DNA of 64,000 nt from Paralichthys olivaceus (taxonomy: Eukaryota > Chordata > Actinopteri > Pleuronectiformes > Paralichthyidae): assembly GCF_024713975.1 (NCBI RefSeq), contig NC_091108.1, forward strand, positions 2,843,001 to 2,907,000, read 5' to 3'. Positions 22,626 through 36,600 of the stretch are shown one piece after another. The notes under the pieces are model-generated. The model was given only the letters and a program-made list of their open reading frames with translations. It was not told the DNA's origin and did no database searches. How positions within the stretch are numbered: position 1 is the stretch's first letter; each line of letters opens with the position of its first letter. A program made the translations under genes and the position numbers.

Positions 22626-25600
22626 AGGGAGGGTTTTTTCTCTCTCTCCTGGTACTTGCGGCACAGGGCGAAGCAGGTACTGGGAGCTGATTTTGAAAAA
22701 TCATTTCATAGCAGTGAATTCCATGTAGGCTGAGCCATATAACACTGCAGCAGGCTATAGTAGGTCATACTGTATCCATGCATGCACAGATATTCCTTCA
22801 ACTGTGATTTATTATTGATGGATGTGTGTTATGATACAAGGGATCTATTTCACATCATTATTCATTCATACAGAGAGTTATCATTCAGGGGGAAATGATG
22901 GGGATTGAACAGAATCTGAGTTAAAACAAAGTGTTCTTGATGATCAACGTGCTGAACTTGTGCTGGAAATGAGTTTGCATATACGCAGTTTTTGTCATGA
23001 TTAGCCTGATCTCTGCTGCTCTTGTTTTCCCTATCACTAGGTAAGATGTAGGTACACTCCCTCAGCAGTTAGGGTGGTGCTGCCTGCCACTGCTGATGTG
23101 TTACAGTGGCCACTACCTGTGCATGAAGTCTGCTATAGAGGCCTGGCTGTACATTGAGGGTCTCCCTCCCTCAGCTCCTGGTTGGGTGGTGGTCAGCAAA
23201 ACTCAATCTGAAGTAAATTTAGACTCAACCTTCAAAATAAAGTTGGGTTTCTTAGGGCTGCACGGGAAACACGTCAGCCACAGCTCCTTGTACAATAACC
23301 GATATGTCAAAATAAAAGCCGTCATTGTTAATGAATAACACCAACTGCAACTTTTCAACAGCACACATTATCACATCCCATTACATATCAATAATGTGCA
23401 TGTAAAATATGTGTGTGTTGCAATAATGGACGGTAGATTTGTTGTTGCTATGCAAAAAAGGGCTCATGTGCCACATTTCCACTGCAATCACTTGAAGCTG
23501 TGACCTTGTCAAAAAAGGCCACTGAGTGTCGGGGTCACTCTGGTTCTCTTTCTCACTCTTTTAAAGGAAGCTACTTTTTCTATACAAGTCCATCGCCACC
23601 GGTCATTACTATACTCCTGGATCTGGCTCATTCAGGAAGCCCCAGAATTGATTTGTTTGCTGCATTTACCACGATATTCATTCACCCCAACTGAGGAGCA
23701 CAGGGATACTTGGAGGACTCACATCAGACGCTCTGATTTGTTTCATGTTATTTTAGGCTCTTCTGCAGCGTCTCTTGTCAGTAAAGTTACAATGACAGTC
23801 ATGTGTTGGCTGATCCATTTTCACGTGTGTTGTCCTTGAAAGTATGTGTGGTCCTGAGGTGGAGATGTTCAGCTGAGCCCTCATACATCTGGATAGTATT
23901 AATTATCTCCAGGCTATAGACTGATCCGAGGTGTTACAGCCAATCACACGGTTTGAAATGAGCTCCCGGGACAGAGACGACCCCACGCTGCAAAGGGCAC
24001 AAAGTTGTGAAGTGAGAAATGTTAAGGTCACCTTAAGGTCAAGAGCAGGGAATGGGATTTTTTAAAACCATTTAAATGAAATTATATTTTATAAAACAAA
24101 TATTTTTAATTTATTAAACAATAAGAAAATTAAGTTATTTGTAAAACAGAATAAATATCAGTTTAGGTAAGTTTTTCACAACAATTTTCTTGCTGCCCGT
24201 TGTAAAGCTGCAGTGATTTTTCAATGAATTGATTAGTCAACTGAAAGAAGAATGAATAATTAACTAATTTGATAATATTGTTTAAGCCAAATATTTCCTG
24301 GTTCCATCTTTTCATATACAGTGTTTTTTTCTACTGGTTTTTGTCATATGATTATGTGATTATTGCTTGAACAAAACACACACACAAGACATTTTACTTA
24401 CTAAATGATTAATTCATAAATCGATAAAAAACAGATTAACTGATAGCATGTCCTATTAAGGTAATTGTAAAACTTTTTGTATTAACAGGTTTCAGAATGA
24501 TTTAAGGCTTTCTGTTTTAAGTATTATGTATAATGAAAATCATTTAAATTTAAAATCTTTGGAAAGTAGTTATAATTTTAATAGATTGTATTGACCTATC
24601 ATAAGGAATTGATAATGTACTACACTGAAAAAAAAGAGCCATAGCCCATCATGAACATTATTAAATGTATTTATATGTATACACAGATTGTTGTTCAATA
24701 TAAAACCTGTGTATTTTGTACACACACTGCGACAACAGCAAATGTTGGAAACTTCCTGGAAACTTCTGGAGAAGTGGATGTGCTCACTCTGTTGTCTTAC
24801 AGGATGGGTTTCCATATGTTTGGATGATCACGTGACACATAATGTCCATTTAAAACAGAGGTGGAGTATTGTTGTTGTATTTTAGCAAAGTATGTTCCCA
24901 AATTTCAAGTGAGGAGTGGTATCTAAGTCAACTCCAACGCTCATGTTCTGGACTTGTCCTTAAGGTGACACTTTCGTAGCGGATAGTAAAATAGAGAGCC
25001 ACGTTTAGCCGAAGTACGATTAGCTGAAATGTTAATGATTTATTCTTTTTTACACAATATATTTGTTGCCTTTTGTTTACACCTGAAATTAACAGTTGAT
25101 TGAAAGATCAGAAAATTAATCAGTTACTATTTTGATATCGTTAGCATTTCAACATTCCTTCGATCTTTATATGTGATGATTTCCTTTGTCACATGTCAGG
25201 AACACCAGAGTAACCTTTTTGACAGTTGGTTGAACAAAACAAGTAATTTTAATGACATCTGCTTGGGTTTTAGAAATTGTTCTCTTTTTTAATCACTGTC
25301 TGACTTAAGCAAAGCAAAGCAATCAATTGCTGGAGACAGTAATCTGCAAATTAATTGCCAATAGGAATAGTCAATTATATTTAACAAATCCAATGTTGGC
25401 AGTTTTTGCCAAACACAGACAGTAAATGTGATCTGTGAATGAATCTGTTGAGTTTTAGCTGTACACCTTTGTTGGTGTTTTGTTGTGGAAGCAATTTTTG
25501 TGGTGGTCTACAAAGTTTTGGTTTGGTTGAAAAAGTTTTTGTCATAGAGTAAATGAGGAAATACAGTTCATATAATATGACGCACCCATCATTCTGTGCT

Positions 25601-26656
25601 TTTACAGAGGTTCAAAAACATGTTTTTCATGAAAAGAAATAAGCTTTATGTCAAATGAACAATTTGTTGTAGCTATATTAACTTACACATTCATTTTGTT
25701 TGAAATTTTAGGTTTTTGTTTGAACTGTGAACTGGTTTATATGAATCAGGCGCTCAGTCACTTTAATTACATGTAATAAATGAACCATATTTTTCTTGAT
25801 GCTGTTAAGACACAAAAAATATTGGCAACTTACCAACTTTCACCACACATGCTGACACAGCACAGAGACAAAGGGCAGTATACATTATAGTTAGTGATTT
25901 ATATTACATATTCAATTCCCTGTATATGGGCATAGGGGAGTCTGACACAGATTGATAGTATGGGGAGGTATTTAATCTCTTATCTTTTTACTTAATGTAG
26001 TAATGTTGATGTAATGTTTCCTTGCAGTGTCTTTTAGCATGCGCAGTTATTTTTGTGTATTGAAAGTACAGCATTTAATATCTGCATACATAGAATAGGG
26101 GCGCTGTCCAGATGCTGCTCTGAGGTTCTGGAGAACAACAAAGGTGATTGTATTGACTGATGACAAATGTTCCTATAGAACTTGAAGAAGAAATCACATT
26201 CGTCACTGTATTGATCCCAAACAATGTGTAGAGAACTCAGTATTTAGGCAGCAATATAATTTCTTATGTTATATATATGTTTAAGACACTTATGTCTGTA
26301 GGAGGAACGAAGGGTATGGTTACATGTTCTGTTTTTCTTTTTGGGAGAGACTTAGAAACTGTTGAAGTGAACCTTGCAGAGCAAGAATAAAAAAAACATG
26401 ATGTTAAATGTGTCTGTGTGCACCATTAAGTCCTTATTTATACATTTCAAAGTTGCCTTTGGAGACATTAATGTGTGCACAAAAAGCTGAGTTAGGTTTA
26501 GCACATGTGTATTTAATTTGGGACAGCACTCGCTGATTGTTAGCACACACACAGCGCGTGGTGAAAAAGAAAAGAAAATGACACATCCTCGTTTCAGGTG
26601 CACACAGAAATAATCTGTTCACATGACACTTCTTCACTATCCTGTCCTCTCCTCAG
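22626..26656 (+). other. Presumed jcad intron 1
   Basis: About 4 kb of AT-rich sequence without recognisable genes or clear repeats, ending in the pyrimidine-rich acceptor CTGTCCTCTCCTCAG at 26642-26656. Confidence 0.35.
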
Positions 26657-26759
26657 TGATGGCCTCTGCTGAGCAAACGTGCTCCAGCTTCCACCAGCAG
26701 CACTGCGCATAAGGCAACACACCCACCTTTGCCCTCCTACCCAGAAGTGAGACACCACC

Positions 26760-29700
26760 ATGTACAGTGTGGAGGACCTTCTCATTTCGCACGGATATAA
26801 ATTGCCCAAGAGCGGCCCTCCTTCTGCCACGCCTTATGACAAGCGTCCTGCTGATTGCCAGCGTGAACTTGTGGACAACAGGGCTGGCCGGGGGACACTG
26901 AACGGGTATGAGGCGGACCGGGGGGCATCTATCACAGGCATCTACGCCAGTAGGCAGGCACTGGTGAAGTGCTACCCCGCCACAGACAACGAGAGCGGGG
27001 AGCGGATCCAAAGGAGAAAAGAAGCCGGCATCGGTATCCTAGGTGACGCTCAGCCCTTGGGTGATTCTCTCGCCACGGATAGCGGGTGAGTGTTTTTTTC
27101 CCCTCTCTTTTGCAATCCCCCACACCCTTTTTCCCTCTCCCCCCTCTTACTGGGGCCCTTCGGTATTGCATGCAAAACTGAGTCTGCACTGCGCAGGGTT
27201 TTTTTTTTTTCTCCTCTTCCCTTTCCCCTCCTTCCAGATCTGCAGAACAGTGTGGCTGCAGCAGCACCACTGACATATAGATATAAGGAATTATGAAAGG
27301 TGCCTTTGCGCTCTGAGTTGTTTACATGCCTGCGCAGAGAGGTGACTTGTGTCTCTGTGGAGCCCAATCCTGCACTGGTATCTTCTACACAGCCTCGACA
27401 AGGCAGGCAGATGTAAATAGCAGCACCAGACAGCGAACAAACTGAGAAGGACTGAACATGCCTCAAGACAGGCGCGTAATCACTCCACTGTAAACACTGG
27501 CACACTGAATCACGCCCAGCACGTGCTTTGTGATGTAAGCATGTTGCTGGGCAAGTGTGCACAGCGTGGCTCCCCTCAGCCATACAGTAGCATATGCTGC
27601 TGAGGACTATCCATTGACTCTGCTGCTTAAATGTATGAGTACAGTGAGCACTTTGATTTAGTGCAGTGCAGATATGAGATGGAGCTCTTAAAAGGCAAAT
27701 TGTTATTCATCCATTTTTTGACTTATTGTTTTTATTCATTAGACTTGATATTTTTCAAACATACACTGTAATACGTATATATTATATAGATTTATGGTTA
27801 TATTTCTTTCATTTTTTTAAGGAACTGCTAACTGCAAATCATGGTTGTATGTAGCTATTTAATAAACTACCCTGAGGAATTATACAATTATTGATTTATT
27901 TCATTTGAAACATTGGATGGTTATATTTGAATTTCAACAAGAATTTCAAATCTAAACTCTCTCGTTCCTTATAAATGGCAAACATGCACAGATGTGACTG
28001 ATGACCTGGATATATGAATGGATCTCAGTGTTTCCTTTGCTTCGTTCAGCAGTTCTGCTCTATGACAGCAAGAAAATCACAACAACTGCTTGAGGAAATT
28101 AGAAATTACAGTGTATTTTAACAAATGACCTTATTTAACACAAAGAAGTGAAGCTCAGATTTTTTGACCTAATCTGTTATGATATAGTATGCTATTTCAG
28201 AGATAATTGTTTCAGCAGTGCAGCATGCAGTACAGCTATAGCCTGCACTTAGGTAAATATGGATCTGTGACTAAAATTGTATCCAGGCAGCACAGCGGAA
28301 CCACAGCAGTGAACCTGCCAACCGTCACTTGTCACACAGTCGCCATTCTATGGTTCATAATGAATAATGCTTGTGATGTATATGAACAATAAAAAAGACC
28401 CACTTCTTCTTTTCCCCTATGTTTGTTGTTGATTGGCCTGCCATGAAAGTTGTATGGTGTATTTCCTAAAAAGGTAGTTTGATATCACTTATTGAGTTAT
28501 GTCATCAATTGCACGGAGGAGAAAAGGTACTTTTCTGTCAGATCAGGTAATGGGCCACAGTTACTCTCCAACGTGACAAGCTTCTTAGAAAAGGTCAGCA
28601 CAATTTAATATACAGATCATATTGCAAAAGCATCACCATTTCATGGTGTCTTCTAGGGACTAGAGAGTCGCTGACTCAAGCATTTTTGTCTAGTGTAGGT
28701 GCTGGCTCTCCTTGATTGAGTTGCACTTGAAAGTACTGACAAAGCCAAACACATGAATGGACATCTGACTTCTAATATTTAGTAATCATTAAATCTCAAA
28801 TTTAATGTTTGCAACTGTCAACCTAAATTCAAAGTCACCTCACTACCTGTCTGTAACACTGTGGCTGACTGAGTAACACTGAACCTTTTTTGTTTTTGTA
28901 GGTTCTACGATGTTCCTAGTTTGACTTATTCAGAGCCACTGAGTCATGACGAAAGGGATGTTTCCTACTGGCGGAGGCGAGGCCAGGACTTCAGCATCCT
29001 CTTGGACTATGCTGATGGCAGGGAGCTGAGGGCCTCTGCTGGAGCATGGAGGCCACAGGCCCTGCTCGCAGCTGAGGAGCACAGGGCAGAGAGGCGAGCG
29101 CAGCAGCTATGGGAGGATATTTCCTGGCTAAGGGATCCAGATGCAGCCCCTTGTCAGCTAAGGGTGACTGGGGAAAGGAAATGCCAGAGCCTCGGTACAG
29201 AAGAGTGGAGGCCTGCTGTGGGCCTGGGAAGGCAGCTGTCAGATGGTGATGGGGACAGATGGGCTCAGGACCACTATCGTTTGAGGACACCTGAGGGGTT
29301 TTTTCACCCTAGAACTAAAGCAAAGTCTCAATCTCTCCCAAGAGTTTTGTCACCTGAAAGAATTGATGGCAGAGAGCTAATTCCATCCAGACCTAGCCTA
29401 CCTGATAGACAGAGGATAAACAGCACTGTCTTCTCTGGGCCCTATAGTAGGTACATCTATAGTGGTGCTCTCGGCAGGGAGCGTTGGGGTAGGAATGCTG
29501 GGCCAAGCAGCCATGTTGCACTTTTACCAAAGCCCAGGTTCAGCAGGCCTTTAAAGCCGCCATCATATGAGATTCACCAGCAGACTAGGGGTAGCGCAGA
29601 AATGCTTGCTATAGACCAGGGTGCCAAACAAAAAGATAGGTCTCTCTATTTTCCAAGGGGTGGGGAGCTCAGGCAAGACTATTTCGCACAACACTCTGCC

Positions 29701-32700
29701 ATCACTGGAATGGAGCCCCCTGGCTACATCCCACCCCCATCTTATAAAAGACCCCCACTCCCAAGAGCAGTTTCAATCAACCGCAATGAAATGGCAAACC
29801 TAAGATGGAGGGCGGAAGCTCTGCAGATGCATAGTTCAGATCCTGGAAGATGGTTTTCCAGACAGGCAGGTAGTTCATGGCTGGAGTATTATGGAGATCG
29901 TGGTGCATCCTATCGAAAACAGGTGCATTCTGGACATGAAGAACAACTAGGTCCTGCCCGTCAATTACCGACTGAAGACCCAAGAGTGAAGCAAATCTTA
30001 GGAGGGCCTGGGGGAAATTCCCTCACTGACTCAGACAAGATCCGTAACATCAACAAAGAGATTCCACCTGCGATTCCACCCAAGATTTTAGGACAATCTA
30101 CACATGATAGTGCCTTTCCTCCCCAACAGGGGCCAGCTCTTAATACTGACGGCCGCAAAACAGCTCTCATAGAAAATGACAGCAGTAATCGGTGGTCTAA
30201 CAGGGGAATAAACAAAAAAACTGACAGTGTAGCTCCTGAACAAAACCGTAGTCAGTTTTTTCCTTCATCTATTCTGGGTAAACCACCTCCTCCCCCATGC
30301 AAGCCGGTTGATCAGGGTGTCTCTGAAACTGTGGCAGAGGTAAAAAAGGTGGAAGTAGCTGATCCGCCAGAAAAAGACAAAAACAAGAATCTAAAAAAGA
30401 GACTTAGTGAGACAATTTTTTGTTTGGTGTCCGTCCCTGTTACTCCACAACTCAGTGGGACAATCCGTGATCAGAATAACAACAATGAGAAGTCACCAGA
30501 CCCAGCAGACAGTCCAAGTGATAATAAAACTGGCCACTTAACAAACCAAAGTCTCCAAAGCACATCTTCAGCTGAAGCTGAGCTGCAAGCACTAACTGGT
30601 AGCATAGCAAGCAGCAAAACAAGCAGTAGAGCAAGCAGCAAAATGTTTAAAAGAGTACCCTGTAGACCCCCTAAAATAAACCATTACAAGGAGCTGAAAC
30701 TGTCTGGATCCTGGCCTTCAAACCAGTATCGAGACCAGGAGACACAAACTAGTCCAGAGGCTCAAAAACCTGCCCCTGAAAACAAGGAAGCACAACAAGA
30801 ACCTGTCCCTCCAGACACTGATGACCCTCCTGACAGCAGTGGTGTAGCGGGCACTGCCTTCACTTTTCCTATAAAGGGAGTGAAGAGCCTGAAACTGTCA
30901 AGCAACAGCGCCTTCTCCCTGACAGCCACTTTCTCCAACCAGCTGAACAAGAGCACAGCTCAGCAGCCAGCAGTACCACCCTCAGGAAATGTGGAGGAGA
31001 ACCAACCAGCAGCAAACACTGGGCCAGAGGCATTGCAACAGTTGATACTGAAACCGACTAGCCAGCGGCCATGGGACGCTGTCAAAGAGCTGGAGACCAT
31101 CAAAAAAGAGGTCCAGGATCAACAGCAGCAGCAGAACAGCAAACAGCCCAGCGTTGACAAGTGCATAGAGGACCTCAACGAGGCTTACAAAGACATCTTG
31201 GAGCTAGGCACTGCCAGCAATAAAGTCCCAAATGGTTCTGTACAAATCCCTGAGCGTATCAAAATCCGATTGACATCAGAACCTCTCAACAAGCCCAGCA
31301 GCCTTAGGCGTAGTGCAGTAAGCTGGTCTGTTGACCCAGAATACAGGGAAGTCAAGAGCGCCTTCTCCAGGCCTGCAACAAAATCAGTGACTTTCAGCAA
31401 GCAGCTTCGGGAGGAACTGCCCGTCCCCCCTAGGGAGACAGGCTTCAGAGAATACAGGGTTGTTTCGCACCTTTCGCGCAGACGGAGCAATGACGGCAGG
31501 ACAGTAAAACTAGATCTGCCAGATGAGCCCATTGAGACACCACTTTGTGACTTCAGTCCAACAACGCACACCACATCAGCTGAAGTACCCTGGGCAGATA
31601 GACAGCCCATGCAGGATGCCTCTACACTCACTAGTCCTCCTGATTATGAGGACATATGCCAGACTTTGCGTCAGTCTAAAGACCCATCGGATGCCAATAA
31701 AGCATCTACAGGCAATTCAAACCCTAATGACACTGAGACTCTTCAAGGTCTCAGTGGTGAATCAGAGGAAGACTGCCCTATTTGTAAAAGAGAGCTTGAG
31801 AATCAGATGAGACAGGGTCCATTGCCTCCACTTCATGAGGAGAACAGCTCGGACAGCTCAGCCAATCAAAATGGCAGTCCACCACAATGTGCTGCCTTAG
31901 ATAGTCCAGCAGAAGATGCTTTAACGGAGGAGACAAATGACTCAAGTTTGAAACAGTCCGGGTCTGATCCGTGTGGTGGAGCAAGGGAACAGCATTCTTT
32001 GACACAGGGGAATGTGGGAGGGGATGAAACAACAGACAATGCTCAAGCAGAAAACTTGGACGATATGGGTGCAGTTAATCCTGCTGAGAGCATACCAATG
32101 AATGAAGCTACAAAAGAGGGCGCATCCATAATATTAGCAAATGATGTGCCTGCAGACCCCCAAGTCACAGAGGAACAGAGAGCTTGTGAAACAATAGCTA
32201 AGGAAGTGGAAGAGAAGGTAGCCAGAATAGGAGAAATAGCTGAAGGCAGTGCAGACAAACAGTCAGCTGAAGTGAAATTTGAGAATGAGGTACAAGACAG
32301 TACGATGCCTGACGACAAGCAGGAGCAAGAGAAGAATCCTTTTGCTGTCCCAGAGCATAGAGTAGTTCTACGGACTCATTTGGGTCGAGATCATCCAGGG
32401 TTACCTGAGTTTCCACCAGATAGACTGCCCCTTTCAGTTCCCCCTAATCTAGACCGCAGGCTGTCTCTTAGCTTGGAGGGGGAGAGGAGGAGCAAGGGAC
32501 CATCTCACAGAATGGAAGCCTTGCAGAACAAGCTGGCTATTTCTCCAGGACGGGTGGCAGTTGAGCGTCTGGCCCGGATGAGGGATGTGGACGTTATGTA
32601 TCGTATGAGGCGCCTGAGCATCAGGAGCACTGACTCTGGGGAAGGGGAGGCAGAGGGGGAGGGGGAGGCAAAGGAGGAACAAGTTGAGGAAGCCCCCCCT

Positions 32701-33068
32701 TTGCCTCAGAGAAATAAGGAGAATGACCAAGAGGTCACCCATTTACAGCAGGTCTCTGACGAGACAGTGTTACAAAACCAGGAGGAGTCATCTCTCTCAG
32801 GTAAGATAAAAACAGTGAGAGAGAAATAAGGGTCTTTGTGTTTGTCAAGTTTGGAGGACTGAAGATAAATCATATTGATTATTTGATTTATCTCAAGTTA
32901 TCAAAGTTGAAGAAACTGTCAGTGGACCTTACTTTAGATAATTTAGTAGAAAAATCATACAATATAGATAAAATTGATAAAAAAATAAAAATACACATTT
33001 TCTAAATTCATATTTCTCTTCTTTATATCTTAGAACCCCATGATCCCAGCCGAGTGGAGACATTGTAG
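26760..33068 (+). CDS. jcad: Junctional cadherin 5-associated protein (JCAD, KIAA1462), complete
   Basis: Three coding exons join in phase: 26760-27085, 28902-32800 and 33034-33068 (4260 nt, 1419 residues; human about 1359). The first residues MYSVEDLLISHGYKLP are the family hallmark. Further matches are LGRQLSDGDGDRW, AKSQSLPRVLSPE and RFSRPLKPPSYEIHQQTRG. There is no folded domain or membrane segment; the protein is long, disordered, and rich in Ser, Pro and charged residues. It has a polyproline motif (KPPPPPCKP), a Gln run in the 700s and an acidic EGEAEGEGEAKEE stretch near the end. JCAD localises to endothelial cell-cell junctions with VE-cadherin and modulates LATS2/YAP signalling. The start exon acceptor (CTCCTCAG) is at 26656, leaving 103 bases of 5' UTR before the ATG. 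The last exon adds only PHDPSRVETL. svil lies downstream in the same orientation, as in other vertebrates. Confidence 0.95.
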
Positions 33069-33638
33069 AGAGACTACGACCATCATGTCCATCTGAGGTT
33101 ATTAGCTCCAACACTGTGACCTGGCTGCCTACTAGAATGCCTTCATCTCATTTTGACACTGAAATGGCCTTCTTGTCCGACAAGAGCATTGTGTACACCC
33201 TCACCCTCGGCGCTGCGTTGACTTCTGAGTGCTGTTCCACTGCCAAAGGGAGGTGCCCCCTTAACATTAGGGGCAACTTCTACCCCAGTATCCCTCCCCA
33301 GCCTTCCCAAATTAACTTCCCACTACCCCATCTATCCTCCATCCCCAAGCCCATCCTCTTATAGGGTTTCTACTAGTTAGTCTTCTTGTAGCGGCTTGTC
33401 CTTTCTATTCTATCCTCCCTACGCTTTTCTCATTGGCAGACATTATGCAATTCTGTCGCACATACTACAACTTCTAAAATGTCCATAGTGAATACAGTTG
33501 AGACATTTTTCGCATTCTGAACAATTCTGTTTGTTTACAGGCGAGTCGTTAAGGATATGAATGTAAGCATTTATGTTTAACCTAATGTAGACATAGAAGG
33601 GTTACTGTCACAAACCTGTTCTGTTGCATTTACACCAA

Positions 33639-33644
33639 AATAAA
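33639..33644 (+). terminator. Possible polyadenylation signal of jcad
   Basis: The first AATAAA after the jcad stop (571 bases downstream). Others occur at about 34042 and 34847, so a longer 3' UTR is possible. Confidence 0.4.
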
Positions 33645-36600
33645 CTGCTCATCTGATTGTTGTGCTGATGAAAACAGCTGTTTTAGAACTGGACATCACT
33701 GTCTCTGGCTCAAGAACTGTTTTGATTTTCAGATGAGATAAATCAGCCTTCGGTTTTTAGAATTTCATTGCCATTGAACCCTTTTTCATTGCTTTTGTAC
33801 ACACTACAACCATAACCATAACACAAAGAGCTCTTCAATGAAGAGTGAGTCTATACCACATGACATGATAGATCAGTGACCTATTATATGATACACTGGT
33901 TCTACACTGGAGAGGGAGAGTTGCCTTCTTTTACCAGATGAGTATTTCCTTGTTGGATCAGGTGAAGTCTCTGGTTATTTGCCTGGTCAATCTGGCCTGA
34001 CCTGATGTATAACTCCCATTTCCAGGTAATTTCAGGAAGCAATAAAGGCACAGATTGAGATAAAATGGTGGTCAGCAACATTGAAAAGCATTAAAGATAT
34101 AGGGATATAGGGAAAAAGAACAAAAACAAGGTCCATGGAGCAATACTGTTGTACTAACGGCTCAGTGGTGCAGTGGAGCTATGTGTAGGAACCATGGTCA
34201 GGAGTTTTAATGTGAACGTGTCATTCAAATTATACTACAGGGATATGGAATTGTGTCAGGGTATATGGGCGATTAACAGGGGGTGGGTGTTACTTCATGA
34301 TATATAGTATATCTATGTTCATACATCTGGAAAGCAAGACGACATTTCACGGAATATTTATTTTTTTTATCATCAAATTGTTAATGAGTTTGCATAATGT
34401 ACAAAATAAAGTATATTTTAAATATTTTAAGAGATATTTTGTATTCAACCATGAAAATGTTATTTCTCCACGCTTATATCAAGTTGAAAGTATCATATGT
34501 CTGTATAGTATCATATTTAGAGTACACATAATTTTCTAGTGCTTTAAACCAGAGTGATATAGGAAGGGATGACCCTGTGGTGTGCCTTGATCACACGATT
34601 CGGTTTCAGTGAGCGACAGGGTTCATCTGACATGAGGGAAACTTTTTGATTGTGCCATGATTTCCTATTTGATAGTGCTTTTTCATACGCTAACAGAGTC
34701 AATGTTGGACGCTCCTTGTGATGTTTGATACATATACCCATCTCCATTTTGTTTCCGATGTTGAACTGTGTCTTGTTTTTTTCTTTGTATGTCTTCCAGT
34801 TCAGATTATGTATTGTTCTGTTATTGGTTGTTCGAAATATGTTTAGAAATAAAAGTGGGATGTTTTTTCTTTTCCTTCCTTCTGTCTTTCTCTCCTCCAC
34901 CTAATTCCCTCTTTTCTTAATCTGTTTCTCTCATTCAACAGCGTGTTCATTTTGTGTAAATTGTTCTGCTGTCACTAACATTTATTGCACTAAAGGATAC
35001 AATGTGGTCTGCTCTGCTTGGCTTAAAACCATGTATTTGCAAAAAGTACGACAATTGTTTTTTGAATACAGGAGTTTTTGATACATTTTAAATCAAACCT
35101 GAAAATCTAAATAATGGAAAAAAAAATTGATATAAACAATTTTGCTCTCACATGGTTTTTCCACGCCAGCAGTGTTGCATTGGTGTAATGTATCAACAAC
35201 AGATCTGTAGGAAACCATCACTGTTTAATCATTCATCAAGTATCACTTAATTGTTATGTAGCATTTTACAGTTGTAGCATTTTATCAACTCAGAACTTTG
35301 TCCTAGTATTTCAAACATTTCTTGTAAATCTGGATCATGTCGCCTTATTATGTGTGCATTACATTATACTCCAGGCAATGCCAAATATTAATGTGCGAAG
35401 CACTGTTTCATACCTTAGGTTTTTACAAACAACTTGCTGTTCTGCCATCCCTCTAGCTGGAGAGGTACAGTAGCATTGTGGATAGTTTCTGCTCTTCATG
35501 CTGTTTATCTGTAGGAACATTGAATCAAAGCTGTGAACTTCAAATAAGACAAAAAAGCATAATCATAAAAAGTACAGGATGAGATTCAGTGTTTCAAGAC
35601 AAGCCCATTGTCAGCATCACAGGGAGGACAAGCTGACATGCCCATAATTACTAACATCTCATTTTTAATTCATTTTGAAGACTGAAAGGCCTTGCCTCTG
35701 TCTTGTGTGTAAACTGCCCCTTACAACATTTAAATAGCTATTTCAGTACATATGCCCCCCCTCCCCAATAATTGGCATGTCAGGTACACTTGAACATAGT
35801 GTCATTAGACTCTTTGTACGGCAGGTTATGTGCAACATGAAGTAATTATGCACACTTGTAATATTTTATATTTTCATATGAGATTTAAGTGCTTTTTGTA
35901 CTCACTGACATCTTTTTTTCTTCCTTGCATGAAATGCAAGAGAGAGGAGGAAAAAAAAGTTTTTCATAAAGTATATTTACATTTGGTACTCCAACAGTAA
36001 AAACCAGTGGGCAAAACATTACGTTTCATAATTTAATTTACAAAACTATGCCAAGTATTTAGAAGCTATTTTTAGAGTAAATCAAAAAAGAACTCATTCA
36101 TTTTCTTTCCTTTAACACATGCCTTTATCTTTGTATCTATAAATATGAGCATAATCCATAGTCATATGATTGTGCTACTGTTGTATGATACTGCAGTCTG
36201 ATTCATAAATAAACTCTTTGCATGAACGTTGTTTGTGATCAATTGCTTTAAAGGGACATCTACATGAATCGATATCTACAGGAATTGTTTCACGTCCTAC
36301 AAACATCACATATCCACTGGAGAAAGTAATACCTAGACATATAACTTCCTTTTTATCTAAATTGTATATTATTATACGGGAACAGCACAAGGAAGAAATA
36401 CAAACATAAATGGTAGTCAAAAGAGAGCTGTCATAACAGGTCTCATATTTATTCAAATCACCGATATTTAATTTCTGAAAAAGCTGACTTCTTTTCTTAA
36501 ACTAAAATTAAGGCAATAGAAAAAGAAGGGAAGTGTATGTCCAAAAGCGCGTGTGTCTTTCCACACATGTAGATTTGTATACTAGCATTTTCAGCCCAAT

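Noticed and set aside
22036-22728. 230-codon + strand open frame
   Set aside because: Lies in a GC-rich promoter-like block, crosses two good donors, and has no recognisable domain; probably chance openness.
26594-27583. Minus-strand open frames over the jcad start exon
   Set aside because: Antisense shadows of the jcad coding exon and GC-rich intron start.
28991-32742. Many minus-strand frames inside the large jcad exon
   Set aside because: Shadows of a long coding exon; none has its own start context or splice structure.
34150-34200. GGCTCAGTGGTGCAGTGGAG, resembling the head of a tRNA-like repeat
   Set aside because: Too short and diverged to assign to the family seen at 20905 and 45180.
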